This document shows positions 43,823 to 52,358 of a stretch of DNA of 64,000 bases, one piece after another. Under the pieces are notes generated by a model. The model ran no database searches and had not been told where the DNA came from. It saw only the letters and a program-made list of their open reading frames with translations. The position numbers were made by a program, and so were the translations under genes. Each line of letters begins with the position of its first letter. The first letter of the stretch is position 1. The stretch comes from Pristimantibacillus sp052113225 (GTDB lineage Bacteria; Bacillota; Bacilli; Paenibacillales; Paenibacillaceae): assembly GCF_052113225.1 (NCBI RefSeq), contig NZ_JBFRCT010000005.1:248001-312000 (forward strand), read 5' to 3'.

Positions 43823-45160
43823 ATGAAGCTGGCAGTTATTGGTACCGGTTATGTTGGCTTAGTCTCGGGGGTTTGTTTCTCTGAGCTTGGCAATGAGGTC
43901 ATCTGTGTAGATAATGCAGCATCAAAGATTGAATTATTGAATAATGGCGAAGTCCCAATTCACGAACCGGGTCTTAAGGAACTAATCTCAAGCAATACAG
44001 CCGCAGGACGTTTATCCTTCACGACAGATTTAGCTGCTGCAGTCAGTAGCTCAGAGATTATTATTATCGCGGTAGGAACCCCATCATTACCGGATGGAAA
44101 AGCAAACCTAGCTTACATTGAACAGGCGGCAGAAGAAATCGGGCGAGCTATTGACGATTATAAAGTAGTAGTTGTGAAAAGCACTGTGCCAGTTGGGACA
44201 AATGAAAAAGTTGCGGACATTATTCGGAAATATGCCGTAGCAGCATTTGATTTTGCCTCAGTTCCAGAATTCCTGCGTGAAGGAACAGCTGTACGGGATA
44301 CGCTTAACCCTGACCGGATTATTATCGGGACGGTAAGTGATCGAGCGGCGGAGCTGCTTACTGAGTTACACAGACCATTAACCGATCAAATTACGATTAC
44401 AGATGTCCGAAGCTCGGAAATGATTAAATATGCTTCGAATGCATTCCTTGCAACCAAGATCTCCTTCATTAATGAAATCGCCAATATCTGCGAGAAGGTA
44501 GGGGCAGATGTGGAGGAAGTTGCGAAGGGTATGGGGATGGATCGGCGTATTGGCTCTTCTTTCTTGAAGGCCGGCATTGGATACGGTGGATCCTGCTTCC
44601 CGAAAGATACGCAAGCACTAATTCAAATTGCTGGGCAGATGGATTATGACTTTAAGCTGCTGAAGTCCGTCGTGGAAGTCAATCGTGATCAACGGTTTAA
44701 TGTAATCCGTAAGCTTGATGATCTATTAGGGGATGTTGCTGGACGGACCATTGGTATTTGGGGATTAGCTTTTAAACCGGAAACGGATGATGTTCGGGAT
44801 GCGCCAGCCTTTGAGATTATTGAAGCTTTATTGGAGCGGGGAGCACAAGTAAAAGCTTATGATCCAATTGCTTCTAATAATTTCGAGAAAATCTTTAACC
44901 GTTCCGAAGTGGAATATTGCGAATCAGCGCAGGATGCTGCTGAAGGTGCAGATGCGCTATGTATTCTGACCGAATGGAAAGAGTTTATCGATATTCCGCT
45001 GACGGATATTCAGAAATGGCTGAAGACGCCAAATCTCATTGATGGTAGAAATATCTATAAGGAAGAAGAGTTGGAGGCAACACCTTTCGCTTACTACTCG
45101 ATTGGTCGTCCGAAGATGAACAATGGTGTGAAAGAAACGAATCCGATCTTATCCTTCTAA
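43823..45160 (+). CDS. ugd: UDP-glucose 6-dehydrogenase
   Basis: A 445-residue enzyme of normal length (TuaD/YwqF type). NAD site KLAVIGTGYVGLVSGVCFSE, KSTVPVGTNEKV, PEFLREGTAV, the Lys of SSEMIKYASNAFLATKISF, and the catalytic Cys in GIGYGGSCFPKDTQAL are all present; WGLAFKPETDDVRDAPA follows. It oxidises UDP-glucose to UDP-glucuronate, giving the acidic sugar of the polymer. GTG 43817 is in frame, but AAGGAG stands 9 nt before ATG 43823. In Firmicutes this enzyme is a known target of the BY-kinase. Confidence 0.95.
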   Translation: MKLAVIGTGYVGLVSGVCFSELGNEVICVDNAASKIELLNNGEVPIHEPGLKELISSNTAAGRLSFTTDLAAAVSSSEIIIIAVGTPSLPDGKANLAYIEQAAEEIGRAIDDYKVVVVKSTVPVGTNEKVADIIRKYAVAAFDFASVPEFLREGTAVRDTLNPDRIIIGTVSDRAAELLTELHRPLTDQITITDVRSSEMIKYASNAFLATKISFINEIANICEKVGADVEEVAKGMGMDRRIGSSFLKAGIGYGGSCFPKDTQALIQIAGQMDYDFKLLKSVVEVNRDQRFNVIRKLDDLLGDVAGRTIGIWGLAFKPETDDVRDAPAFEIIEALLERGAQVKAYDPIASNNFEKIFNRSEVEYCESAQDAAEGADALCILTEWKEFIDIPLTDIQKWLKTPNLIDGRNIYKEEELEATPFAYYSIGRPKMNNGVKETNPILSF

Positions 45161-45164
45161 AATT

Positions 45165-46217
45165 ATGAATAGGCAGGTCATTAAGGATATGTCTCAGAAA
45201 AAAACAAAAAAGAAGAAGCTAAAACCGTGGATGAAGTGGGTAATAGGTACCGCTTCATTTTTTGTTGTTGTGGCTTTGATCTTCACAGGAATAGCCTATT
45301 ACTATATCAAGAGCATTGATATTGAGGATATTGCCTCACGTCATAGTAGCGAAACTGCTGATTCTGGTGAGAAGCCAGGAGCTAAGTTGCCGGCTATTAT
45401 CGAAAAGCCTGTTGAGAAGGCGAGTCAGCTGATTGGTGGGCAAAAGATCGATAGTGCCGATGCCCTTGATGTTGCGGCTATACTACTTAATTCTGGTCTT
45501 AGCTTGAAGCAGATCTCTTATCTGCAGGGTAATGCTACTTATGATCTCTCTGTCGAAGAGAAAACGGAAATGCGCGAGTTGTTATTATCTAAGCTCTCTG
45601 ATGAGGAAATAGAATTGTTGAGATCAATCACCAAGGAATATGGTATTGGACTTAATATATTGAATCCTGATTATCCAATCGAATGGGTAGGGGAAAGAGA
45701 TCCTGAGAAGATGAAAGAGAATAGTGAAGCTTGGAAAAAGATGAACCAGCAGTCCTCAAATGGTTCAACGAAACCGGCTGACTCGAGCACTAAGCAGGAA
45801 GATAAGCCTACTAAACCAGTAGAAAAGCCTGCCGAGCCGGTGGAAAAGCCAACCGTAGAGCTCGCTTCGGATCAGAAGAAAACGAAGCAAGTAATTGATT
45901 CGCAAACTGAGGCTAAGCTGAACTCGTTATCCGGCACCTGCAAAGCCAAGAGTAATGCCATTTTGAATCAAATTGTCGGAAGTGCAGATGGCGTATCCTT
46001 AGCCGATCTGCAGAGTAAGTTCTTAGGGAAAGTCGTGGAGGCCGAGGGGTCTTGTGATGCACAGTTCCAGGGTATCATGAGCCAAGCGGCTTCTAGTTAT
46101 GCTGACGCAGGTATTGATAGCTCTGCGATGCCGGATTGGAATGCCAAGTACGAAGCAAATAAGCAAAGTGTACGGGCGTCCGCAATCAGTGCCATTGCTA
46201 AAGCTATTAAATCATAA
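45165..46217 (+). CDS. Membrane-anchored protein with C-terminal two-cysteine domain, unknown
   Basis: A 350-residue protein I cannot assign. It has a Lys-rich cytoplasmic N-terminus, one TM segment (about 27-48, WVIGTASFFVVVALIFTGIA), and an extracytoplasmic helical domain with GLSLKQISYLQGNAT and LSDEEIELLRSITKEYGIG. A charged low-complexity linker rich in Lys-Pro-Glu repeats (about 200-240) leads to a C-terminal helical domain of about 100 residues with two cysteines (SGTCKAK and EGSCDAQ). That last domain resembles the C-terminus of the next gene's product. ATG 45165 or ATG 45189 may be the start. Co-oriented with ugd, 4 bp after it; a role in export or wall attachment is a guess. Confidence 0.7.
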   Translation: MNRQVIKDMSQKKTKKKKLKPWMKWVIGTASFFVVVALIFTGIAYYYIKSIDIEDIASRHSSETADSGEKPGAKLPAIIEKPVEKASQLIGGQKIDSADALDVAAILLNSGLSLKQISYLQGNATYDLSVEEKTEMRELLLSKLSDEEIELLRSITKEYGIGLNILNPDYPIEWVGERDPEKMKENSEAWKKMNQQSSNGSTKPADSSTKQEDKPTKPVEKPAEPVEKPTVELASDQKKTKQVIDSQTEAKLNSLSGTCKAKSNAILNQIVGSADGVSLADLQSKFLGKVVEAEGSCDAQFQGIMSQAASSYADAGIDSSAMPDWNAKYEANKQSVRASAISAIAKAIKS

Positions 46218-46237
46218 ATAAGAGGAGAATCAATTTG

Positions 46238-47173
46238 ATGAAAAATCTACGCCATTACACATTAATGCTCTTAATTGTAGCATTATGTACCGTCCTGCCA
46301 CTTACGGCAGGTGCTGCAAGTGAAAGTACCTCAGTCAATATCAAGACACAGGCCGTTAGCTTGAAGTTTGACGGACAATCACTCTTACTGCCAGAAGGAC
46401 AATATGCCTTCATGTATCAAGACCGTACTTATATCCCGATTCGTTTCATTTCTTACGCGCTGCAGAAATCAGTGAAATGGGATCAGAAGACATCTAAAGT
46501 AACGGTATCCGAGCCAACTGCTGCGGAGAAGGAATCTCTTGCGAAGCTGCTTGCAGGTGCGGTAGCTGGTGGCAAGAAGCCGGAAGCTGGTAAGAGCTTA
46601 ACAATCAAGCCGGTTCAAGCTTCCCTTGTATTTGATGGTCAATCGAAGTCGCTTCCAGCTGGTCAATCTCTCTATATCAACAACGGTACGATTTATGTTC
46701 CAGTTCGATTCATGTCCGAAGCGGTAGGTACAGATATTAAGTGGGATCAAAAGACAAACAGCATCACTGGTGAATCCGCGGCATACAAAGCGGCGCAAGC
46801 TGGTGGAGGCACGACTGGCGGTAATACCGGTGGAGGAACAGGTGGCACGGATCCATCTGGTGAAACGAAGCCTACTAAAGCGTCAATCGAAGCGGCAGGA
46901 TCTGCTAAACTTACTGCTCTTGAAACAAACTGTGCAAACACATTGTTGGCTATGATTCCTGCTTATCAGGCGGGTGATGATGCCACTAAAGCAAGTATTA
47001 AAGTAACTGCTAATCAAACCGTGGCTCAATGCACGGCTGATTTCAATAAGCTTGTAGCAGATACGACTACTGAACTCACGAAGTATGGATATAGCCTTGA
47101 GATTATTGATGCTTTTAAGGCGCAATTCGAAGCTGATCTTAAATCAGGTATGGACCTTGTAAAAGGAATGTAG
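46238..47173 (+). CDS. Secreted protein with two copper-amine-oxidase N-like (stalk) repeats and a two-cysteine domain
   Basis: A 311-residue secreted protein. A signal peptide (HYTLMLLIVALCTVLPLTAGAA) is followed by two stalk-type repeats: VSLKFDGQSLLLPEG..YIPIRFISYAL..KWDQKT and ASLVFDGQSKSLPAG..YVPVRFMSEAVGTD..KWDQKT. These are the copper amine oxidase N-terminal-like domains common in Paenibacillus surface proteins. A Gly/Thr linker (about 187-207) leads to a helical C-terminal domain with two cysteines (ETNCANT and VAQCTAD), similar to the end of the upstream gene product. AGAGGAGA lies 9 nt before ATG 46238; TTG 46235 is less likely. It is the last gene of the cluster; a strong terminator follows. 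Confidence 0.82.
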   Translation: MKNLRHYTLMLLIVALCTVLPLTAGAASESTSVNIKTQAVSLKFDGQSLLLPEGQYAFMYQDRTYIPIRFISYALQKSVKWDQKTSKVTVSEPTAAEKESLAKLLAGAVAGGKKPEAGKSLTIKPVQASLVFDGQSKSLPAGQSLYINNGTIYVPVRFMSEAVGTDIKWDQKTNSITGESAAYKAAQAGGGTTGGNTGGGTGGTDPSGETKPTKASIEAAGSAKLTALETNCANTLLAMIPAYQAGDDATKASIKVTANQTVAQCTADFNKLVADTTTELTKYGYSLEIIDAFKAQFEADLKSGMDLVKGM

Positions 47174-47180
47174 TCACTAT

Positions 47181-47220
47181 AAAGACACCCCCAGCAGCTT
47201 ACGCTGTCGGGGGTGTCTTT
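47181..47220 (+). terminator. Terminator at the end of the polysaccharide cluster
   Basis: AAAGACACCCCC and GGGGGTGTCTTT, with an inner AGC/GCT pairing, form a long stem with flanking A and T runs. It may act in both directions; the small minus-strand gene lies just to its right. Confidence 0.93.
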
Positions 47221-47244
47221 GTGTTTATGAGTGCATGTATGTAT

Positions 47245-47268
47245 GTGTATGTGTATGTGTATGTGTAT
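47245..47268. repeat. Short microsatellite of GTGTAT
   Basis: Four perfect GTGTAT hexamers, preceded by GTATGTAT, lie between the cluster terminator and the stop codon of the small minus-strand gene. Slippage here would not change any reading frame. Confidence 0.85.
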
Positions 47269-47271
47269 GAG

Positions 47272-47403
47272 TTATCTGAATAGCCGTGAGCGCTTGTTAT
47301 TTCTGTATTTGTACCAAAAGGCGCCGTTCTCGTCTTTAAATACCCGGATGCCTACCATCTTGAATGGTGTCCAAACCTCGGAGAACATTAAATAACCAGC
47401 CAT
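47272..47403 (-). CDS. Small protein, 43 residues, unknown
   Basis: A short frame on minus with a full ribosome-binding site (AGGAGG at 47411-47416, 7 nt before ATG) and a good promoter 150 bp upstream. The product is aromatic and basic: it begins MAGYLMFSEVWTPFKM, has an FWYKYR stretch and ends RSRLFR. No signal peptide is present and no family is recognised; the overall look suggests a small beta-rich or nucleic-acid-binding peptide, but that is a guess. The gene is isolated between the polysaccharide cluster and the VanZ-like gene, convergent with the cluster. Confidence 0.65.
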   Translation of the reverse strand: MAGYLMFSEVWTPFKMVGIRVFKDENGAFWYKYRNNKRSRLFR

Positions 47404-47586
47404 TCTCTAACCTCCTCTAACATTTTTCTCACCACATTAGAATTTATTAGTTTCGAGATATATTCGAAACTAGAAATTCTAATTGGCGATAAAACCAACC
47501 TTTAACCGCGGTCGCTCATCTTCGAAAGGCATCGATACAGGTTTTCTCATACTTTTATAATACCAAAGAATGGATGTTGAAAACAA
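47404..47586 (-). promoter_or_regulatory. Promoter and structured leader of the small minus-strand gene
   Basis: On minus, TTGTTT (47581-47586), an 18-bp spacer and TGG-TATTAT (-10 at 47557-47562, extended -10) form a good SigA promoter. The leader of about 147 nt contains a long hairpin: TTAGAATTT (47437-47445) / AAATTCTAA (47474-47482), with inner AGTTTCGA / TTCGAAACT. It also has GACCGCGGTTAAAGG-like text upstream of that hairpin. No known riboswitch or T-box was recognised. Confidence 0.5.
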
Positions 47587-47675
47587 GAGTTTATAGGACT
47601 TTTAGATCAATTTAACATTACTGTAGTCACGATTTAATAGATTTGTCCGGCGGATTTCCCTTTCCCTCGATAATT

Positions 47676-47684
47676 TGATACAAT
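47676..47684 (+). promoter_or_regulatory. Possible extended -10 promoter of the VanZ-like gene
   Basis: TG-A-TACAAT (47676-47684) lies 70 bp before the start codon, with TTCCCT as a weak -35 at 47656. It is a proposal only. Confidence 0.4.
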
Positions 47685-47752
47685 ACCGAACAAATAGACA
47701 GGATAATTATTCCTCGGGGGCAAGTGTGTAAGTTGAAGGAGATGGTATTAGT

Positions 47753-48292
47753 ATGCTTAGTCATTCGAGAAAATCAACCATAATATGGATTTTAGTTGTG
47801 TTTTGTTGGGTGTTTCTCATCTTTACATTGTCATCGGAGTCGTATAATCAGCAAAGTATTAAGCCAACATTGAATAAATGGGTAACGAAAGAACAATTAG
47901 CAGAGTCTCTTCCGAATACATCGGTTACGTATCGTGGGGATACGGTTGTTGCTAAGGAAGACCCTTATGGGTTCGTAGAGTTCTTCTTCCGTAAAGGAGC
48001 TCATTTGTTCATGTACGCAGTACTGGGCGTTGGATTATATATGTTGATTCGTTCGCTAATGGGTCGAAGACAGATGGTGCTGCCGGTTATCATGTCACTA
48101 ATCCTGACGGGTGGAACGGCGGCAATGGATGAGAGGAACCAGCTGAGCAAGGTCGGACGAACGGGAAATCCGACGGATGTCATCGTAGATCTGACAGGTG
48201 CTTGTATTGGCCTAATTGTTTGTATCACCATTAGCTATTTCCTGGATCGCAGACGGCGCCGATCGGAATACCGGTTCGTCAGAAAGTTCTAA
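47753..48292 (+). CDS. VanZ-family membrane protein
   Basis: A 179-residue protein with four hydrophobic segments. The VanZ family signature is present: FRKGAHLFMYAVLGVGLY (K-x2-H-x3-Y-x3-G) and the second half MDERNQLSKVGRTGNPTDVI (DE-x2-Q-x3-GR-x4-DV). VanZ itself gives low-level teicoplanin resistance; most family members have no known function and are thought to act at the envelope. AAGGAG lies 11 nt before ATG. A terminator hairpin follows directly, so it is probably monocistronic. Confidence 0.87.
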   Translation: MLSHSRKSTIIWILVVFCWVFLIFTLSSESYNQQSIKPTLNKWVTKEQLAESLPNTSVTYRGDTVVAKEDPYGFVEFFFRKGAHLFMYAVLGVGLYMLIRSLMGRRQMVLPVIMSLILTGGTAAMDERNQLSKVGRTGNPTDVIVDLTGACIGLIVCITISYFLDRRRRRSEYRFVRKF

Positions 48293-48295
48293 AGG

Positions 48296-48336
48296 CAGCA
48301 GCCTTTCGCTGATTGAAGCGGGAGGCTGTTGTTTTT
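48296..48336 (+). terminator. Terminator of the VanZ-like gene
   Basis: CAGCAGCCT (48296-48304) pairs with AGGCTGTTG (48323-48331, one G-U), followed by TTTTTG. Its presence argues against translation starts for the next gene before about 48340. Confidence 0.78.
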
Positions 48337-48393
48337 GCTGGAAATGGATATGCTGGGAATAGAGATTCTACTTGGGGAGTGTGTACACGAGCA

Positions 48394-49839
48394 GTGAATA
48401 GTGCAAATAACTTAACGCTTCATACCGATAAATATCAGATTAATATGATGTATGCGCATTGGAAGAATGGGACGGATGGCGAGGGCGCGGTATTCGAGGC
48501 TTTCTTCCGCAAGCTGCCGTTCGGCAATGGTTATGCGGTCTTCGCTGGGCTGGAGAGGATCGTGGATTTCATCTCCCATCTACAGTTTGGGGAAGAGGAG
48601 CTCGCGTATCTGGCGAAGCAGGAGGAGAATTATGATCCGGCTTTCCTCGAGGTGCTGCGCCGGTTCCAATTCAAGGGCACGATCCATGCGGTGGAGGAAG
48701 GCTCGCTTGTCTTCCCGAATGAGCCGATCATACGGGTAGAGGGAACGATTTTCGAGACGCAGCTTATTGAGACAGCTCTGCTGAACTTCATGAACTACCA
48801 GACGCTGATCGCGACAAAAGCCTCCCGGATTAAGCAGGTAGCAGCAGGTGATATCTTGCTGGAGTTCGGGACGCGCCGGGCGCAGGAGGCGGATGCGGCA
48901 GTATGGGGCGCAAGGGCTGCTTATATTGCGGGCTTCCATGCGACTTCGAATATGCATGCGGGGATGATGTTTGGCATTCCAACGAAAGGTACACATGCTC
49001 ACTCTTGGGTGCAGGGGCATGAGTCGGAGGAGGAAGCTTTCCTTGCGTATGCACAGGCTCTGCCTGATGGCGTAACCCTTCTCGTTGATACTTACGATAC
49101 GCTGAGGAGCGGGGTGCCGAATGCAATTAAGACGGCACGCTGGCTCGAGAGCGTAGGCAAACGGCTGGCTGGTATTCGGCTCGACAGCGGCGACCTTGCT
49201 TACCTTTCCAAGGAAGCTCGTAAGCTGCTTGATGCAGCGGGACTGCAGGATGCGAAGATCGTCGCTTCGAATGATCTGGATGAGACGCTGATCTTCAACC
49301 TGAAAGCTCAAGGAGCCAAGATTGATACTTGGGGCGTTGGTACGCAGCTCATTACAGCGGCTGATCAGCCATCACTTGGCGGAGTGTACAAGCTGACTGC
49401 CCGTGAGCGGAACGGGGAATACATACCGGTTATTAAGATCTCGGCTAATCCTGAGAAAGTCTCCGCTCCCGGCAAGAAGGATGTGTACCGGATTATGAAC
49501 CGCAGTACAGGTCTTGCGGAAGCGGATTATATTGCCCTTCATCATGAGACGGATATGCAGCAGGGCGGGCGGATCAAGCTGTTTGACCCGGTTCATCCGT
49601 ATATCCATCGCTATGTGAACGATTATGAAGCGGTGCCGCTCCTGAAGCCTATTGTTGTAAAAGGTGAGATTGTGTACGAGCTGCCTCCGCTGGAGCAAAT
49701 TCGCAGCTATCATGAGCAGCAGCTTAGTTTGTTCCGACCGGAGATTTTGCGCAAGCTGAATCCGGATCTCTATCCGGTCCATCTCAGCGAGCAGGCTTGG
49801 CAGGTTAAGATGGAGCTTATTAAGTCGCATCAGCAGTAG
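48394..49839 (+). CDS. pncB: Nicotinate phosphoribosyltransferase
   Basis: An about 481-residue enzyme. LTLHTDKYQINMMYAHWKNG opens the domain, then LLEFGTRRAQEADAAVWGAR, TSNMHAGMMFGIPTKGTHAH (phosphorylated His), RLDSGDLAYLS and IVASNDLDE are diagnostic. It converts nicotinate and PRPP, with ATP, to nicotinate mononucleotide in NAD salvage. The frame is open from TTG 48313, but that lies within the VanZ-gene terminator. GTG 48394, 14 nt after GGGGAG, gives a normal N-terminus; GTG 48379 is another option. The start therefore remains uncertain. Confidence 0.93.
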   Translation: MNSANNLTLHTDKYQINMMYAHWKNGTDGEGAVFEAFFRKLPFGNGYAVFAGLERIVDFISHLQFGEEELAYLAKQEENYDPAFLEVLRRFQFKGTIHAVEEGSLVFPNEPIIRVEGTIFETQLIETALLNFMNYQTLIATKASRIKQVAAGDILLEFGTRRAQEADAAVWGARAAYIAGFHATSNMHAGMMFGIPTKGTHAHSWVQGHESEEEAFLAYAQALPDGVTLLVDTYDTLRSGVPNAIKTARWLESVGKRLAGIRLDSGDLAYLSKEARKLLDAAGLQDAKIVASNDLDETLIFNLKAQGAKIDTWGVGTQLITAADQPSLGGVYKLTARERNGEYIPVIKISANPEKVSAPGKKDVYRIMNRSTGLAEADYIALHHETDMQQGGRIKLFDPVHPYIHRYVNDYEAVPLLKPIVVKGEIVYELPPLEQIRSYHEQQLSLFRPEILRKLNPDLYPVHLSEQAWQVKMELIKSHQQ

Positions 49840-49869
49840 CAATTGCGATCCAAGGGATCGAATATACCG

Positions 49870-50751
49870 TCAGCCGTGTGAGAAGCGCTGGCGGTATTTG
49901 CGCGGGCTGATACCCTCGTATTTGGCAAAACAAGACGTAAAGTAAGCCGCTGAGTTAAAGCCGACCTCTTCGGCAATACGTGCGATGGTGTAATTCGTCT
50001 GCAGAAGCACCAGCTTCGACTGCTGGATCCGGAAGCGGAGCAGGAAGTCGAAGGGCGAGCAGCCAAATTCCTTCTGCATACATCTGGCGATGTAGACCGG
50101 ATGGAAGTTGATACTCTCGCCAAGCTGCTGAGCGGTAATATCCTCGCGGTAATTCTTCCTCAGGTACGAAGCGGCAAGCTCTGCACATTGTGAGGTAGGC
50201 GTCGAGCCTTGCATCTCGATAGAGGCTGACAGCTGCTCTATAATCTCCTGGAAAATAAGCTGCTGCTTCCAGCTTACACTGCTCAGATGGTTGCCATGGC
50301 CAAGCTCCATCAGCTGCTGAATTTGCTCGATCACTTTGGCCGGCTGTAGCAGCTTGGTGTATTGCGGAACCTGTTTAATGAAAGTTTGCGTAGTGAAAAT
50401 TTGGGGATTTAAACCATGGGGCTCCCGGCCCTGGATTATCCTTGGCGCATATTCCTCCGAAGCGGCCCAGCGTCCTGTTGTCTGGAAGTGAAGCCAGTAA
50501 TAGGCGGAGGCCTCCTCGCATGCTTTTGTCGCATAATGATGATTATCCGGAGCTAGAATTAAAGCCTCTCCAGCCCGTACCTCAAACGATGAATCGCCTT
50601 CCCCCATAAAGAGACAGCCCTCCGTCACAACAAGCAGATCGAAGACTTGAATCCGATGCCGGCTTGGATGCTTGAACCCTGCAGACGTCTTGGTGTAGCC
50701 GGAAGCAATATAGTGCGGAAGGGGTGGAACGGTAAAGTGAAATAGTGTCAT
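49870..50751 (-). CDS. AraC-family transcriptional regulator
   Basis: A 293-residue regulator. An N-terminal cupin-like sensor domain (about 15-110, with VFDLLVVTEGCLFMGEGD and RAGEALILAPDNHHYA) is followed by a C-terminal AraC double helix-turn-helix (ITAQQLGESINFHPVYIARC and IARIAEEVGFNSAAYFTSCF, ending GISPRKYRQRF). Such regulators often respond to a sugar. It is convergent with pncB and divergent from the MATE gene, sharing a 184-bp region with it, so it may control that exporter. No other target is evident. Confidence 0.92.
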   Translation of the reverse strand: MTLFHFTVPPLPHYIASGYTKTSAGFKHPSRHRIQVFDLLVVTEGCLFMGEGDSSFEVRAGEALILAPDNHHYATKACEEASAYYWLHFQTTGRWAASEEYAPRIIQGREPHGLNPQIFTTQTFIKQVPQYTKLLQPAKVIEQIQQLMELGHGNHLSSVSWKQQLIFQEIIEQLSASIEMQGSTPTSQCAELAASYLRKNYREDITAQQLGESINFHPVYIARCMQKEFGCSPFDFLLRFRIQQSKLVLLQTNYTIARIAEEVGFNSAAYFTSCFAKYEGISPRKYRQRFSHG

Positions 50752-50935
50752 AGCGGCACCTTTTTTATAAGCCTCATGGAGGTTTGAATTTTGAAAGTAT
50801 CGGTTGTAAAACTAATACAATATCCGAAGTATAGCATCTATAATATGAAAAGACATTCGAATTTACTATTATAGTGGCGTATATGGTTGCCGTTACCTTT
50901 TTTTATCGGCTGCAGCGCTCGGGAGGATTTGTATC

Positions 50936-52330
50936 ATGCAAAAGCGTGAACGAAATAAGTTTTCGCTATGGATGCTTGCTTGGCCGATTTTTATTGAGTT
51001 ATTTCTACAATTTCTATTAGGGGCAGCCGATACCCTGCAGGTCAGCAAGATCTCAGATAATGCGGTTGCCGTTGTTGGCTTCTCCACCCAGCTGTTCAGC
51101 GCTTTAATGACACTGTTCATGACGGTAGCGAGCGGGGCAGGTATTCTGATTGCGCAGCGGCTTGGTTCACGGCAAAACGAAGATGCCAGAACGATCGCGA
51201 TTATGTCCGTCAAGGTCAGCGCCATCATTGGTGTTGGGATCAGCGTGCTGCTGTACCTGATGCCGGGGCAGATTGCTTCGCTGCTGCAGCTTCCGGAGGA
51301 ATTAATGCCACTTGCGAAAACGTACATTTCGATCGTTGGCGGCGGGATGGTGCTGGTTGCGGTTATGGCGGCCCTCAGTAATGCGATTCGTAATACGGGC
51401 AATACGAAAGGCCCGATGTATACAGCCATTGGCATGAATATCATTCATGTCGGTATGAACTATTCCTTTATTTTCGGCAAATTCGGGTTTCCGGAGTGGG
51501 GACTCAAAGGGGTAGCTCTATCGACAGACATCAGCCGCTTGCTGGCGATTATTGTGCTGCTGGTGATGTTCCTTAGCGCCTTCGAACGCCAGATTATATT
51601 AAGAGACTTCAGGCTGTTCGATCGCAAGCTGTTTAAGGAGATACTGAAGATTGGCTGGCCGCTTGGCATTAACATGTCGTGCTGGGTGTTCTCTCAATTA
51701 TTGATCTATACGTATATCGCACAGCTTGGGGCCAATGAGCTGTCGGCACGTACTTATATGAATACATTAGAGTCGTTCTGCTTCATGCTGGGGTACTCCC
51801 TTGCACTGGCACTCCAGATTATGATCGCCCATCTATTCGGCGCAGGTAAGGTGCAGGATGCTTATAAGACCTCGTACCGTGCGTTATGGATTGGGCTTGC
51901 TATCGTGACGGTGAATGCGCTGGTCTTGTATCTGATTGGCGGCAAGCTGCTCGAGATCTTCACGAAGGATCCGGAGATTATCGCGCTAGGGGGAACGCTC
52001 CTTGGGATGAACCTCTTGCTGCAGCCTGGTAAAATGCTCAACATGGGCATTGGTAATGCGCTGAACGCCGTTGGCGATACAAGGTATGTCATGTGGACAT
52101 CGGTCACTTCCATGACGCTGATTGCTACTGTTCTTTCCTATATATTTGGCATTACACTTGGCTGGGGGCTCGTCGGCATTTATGCTTGTATGATACTGGA
52201 CGAATATCTTCGCGGGTTATGGGTGCTGAAACGGTGGAGACAGAAGAAGTTTATGGAGAAGACGACTATGAAAGCGAGTGCCGGCTCATCAAGCGGATCA
52301 AACAGTTCGACAGCAACAGTAGAGATCTAA
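50936..52330 (+). CDS. MATE-family efflux transporter
   Basis: A 464-residue protein with about 12 TM segments in two homologous halves. LGAADTLQVSKISDNAVAVV (TM1-TM2 region) and the internal GLKGVALSTDISRLLAIIVL are typical of MATE exporters, which move organic cations or drugs outward using a sodium or proton gradient. The C-terminal tail is Ser/Thr-rich. It is divergent from an AraC regulator that may control it. Substrate unknown. The IF-3-like gene follows 28 bp downstream and may be co-transcribed. Confidence 0.92.
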   Translation: MQKRERNKFSLWMLAWPIFIELFLQFLLGAADTLQVSKISDNAVAVVGFSTQLFSALMTLFMTVASGAGILIAQRLGSRQNEDARTIAIMSVKVSAIIGVGISVLLYLMPGQIASLLQLPEELMPLAKTYISIVGGGMVLVAVMAALSNAIRNTGNTKGPMYTAIGMNIIHVGMNYSFIFGKFGFPEWGLKGVALSTDISRLLAIIVLLVMFLSAFERQIILRDFRLFDRKLFKEILKIGWPLGINMSCWVFSQLLIYTYIAQLGANELSARTYMNTLESFCFMLGYSLALALQIMIAHLFGAGKVQDAYKTSYRALWIGLAIVTVNALVLYLIGGKLLEIFTKDPEIIALGGTLLGMNLLLQPGKMLNMGIGNALNAVGDTRYVMWTSVTSMTLIATVLSYIFGITLGWGLVGIYACMILDEYLRGLWVLKRWRQKKFMEKTTMKASAGSSSGSNSSTATVEI

Positions 52331-52358
52331 CAGATCATAGACGGGGGTTACAAGTACA

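Noticed and set aside
47404..47550. T-box riboswitch in the leader of the 43-residue gene, because of an ACCGCGG word
   Set aside because: The conserved T-box sequence GGGTGGNACCGCG, a terminator/antiterminator pair and an aminoacylation-related gene are all missing.
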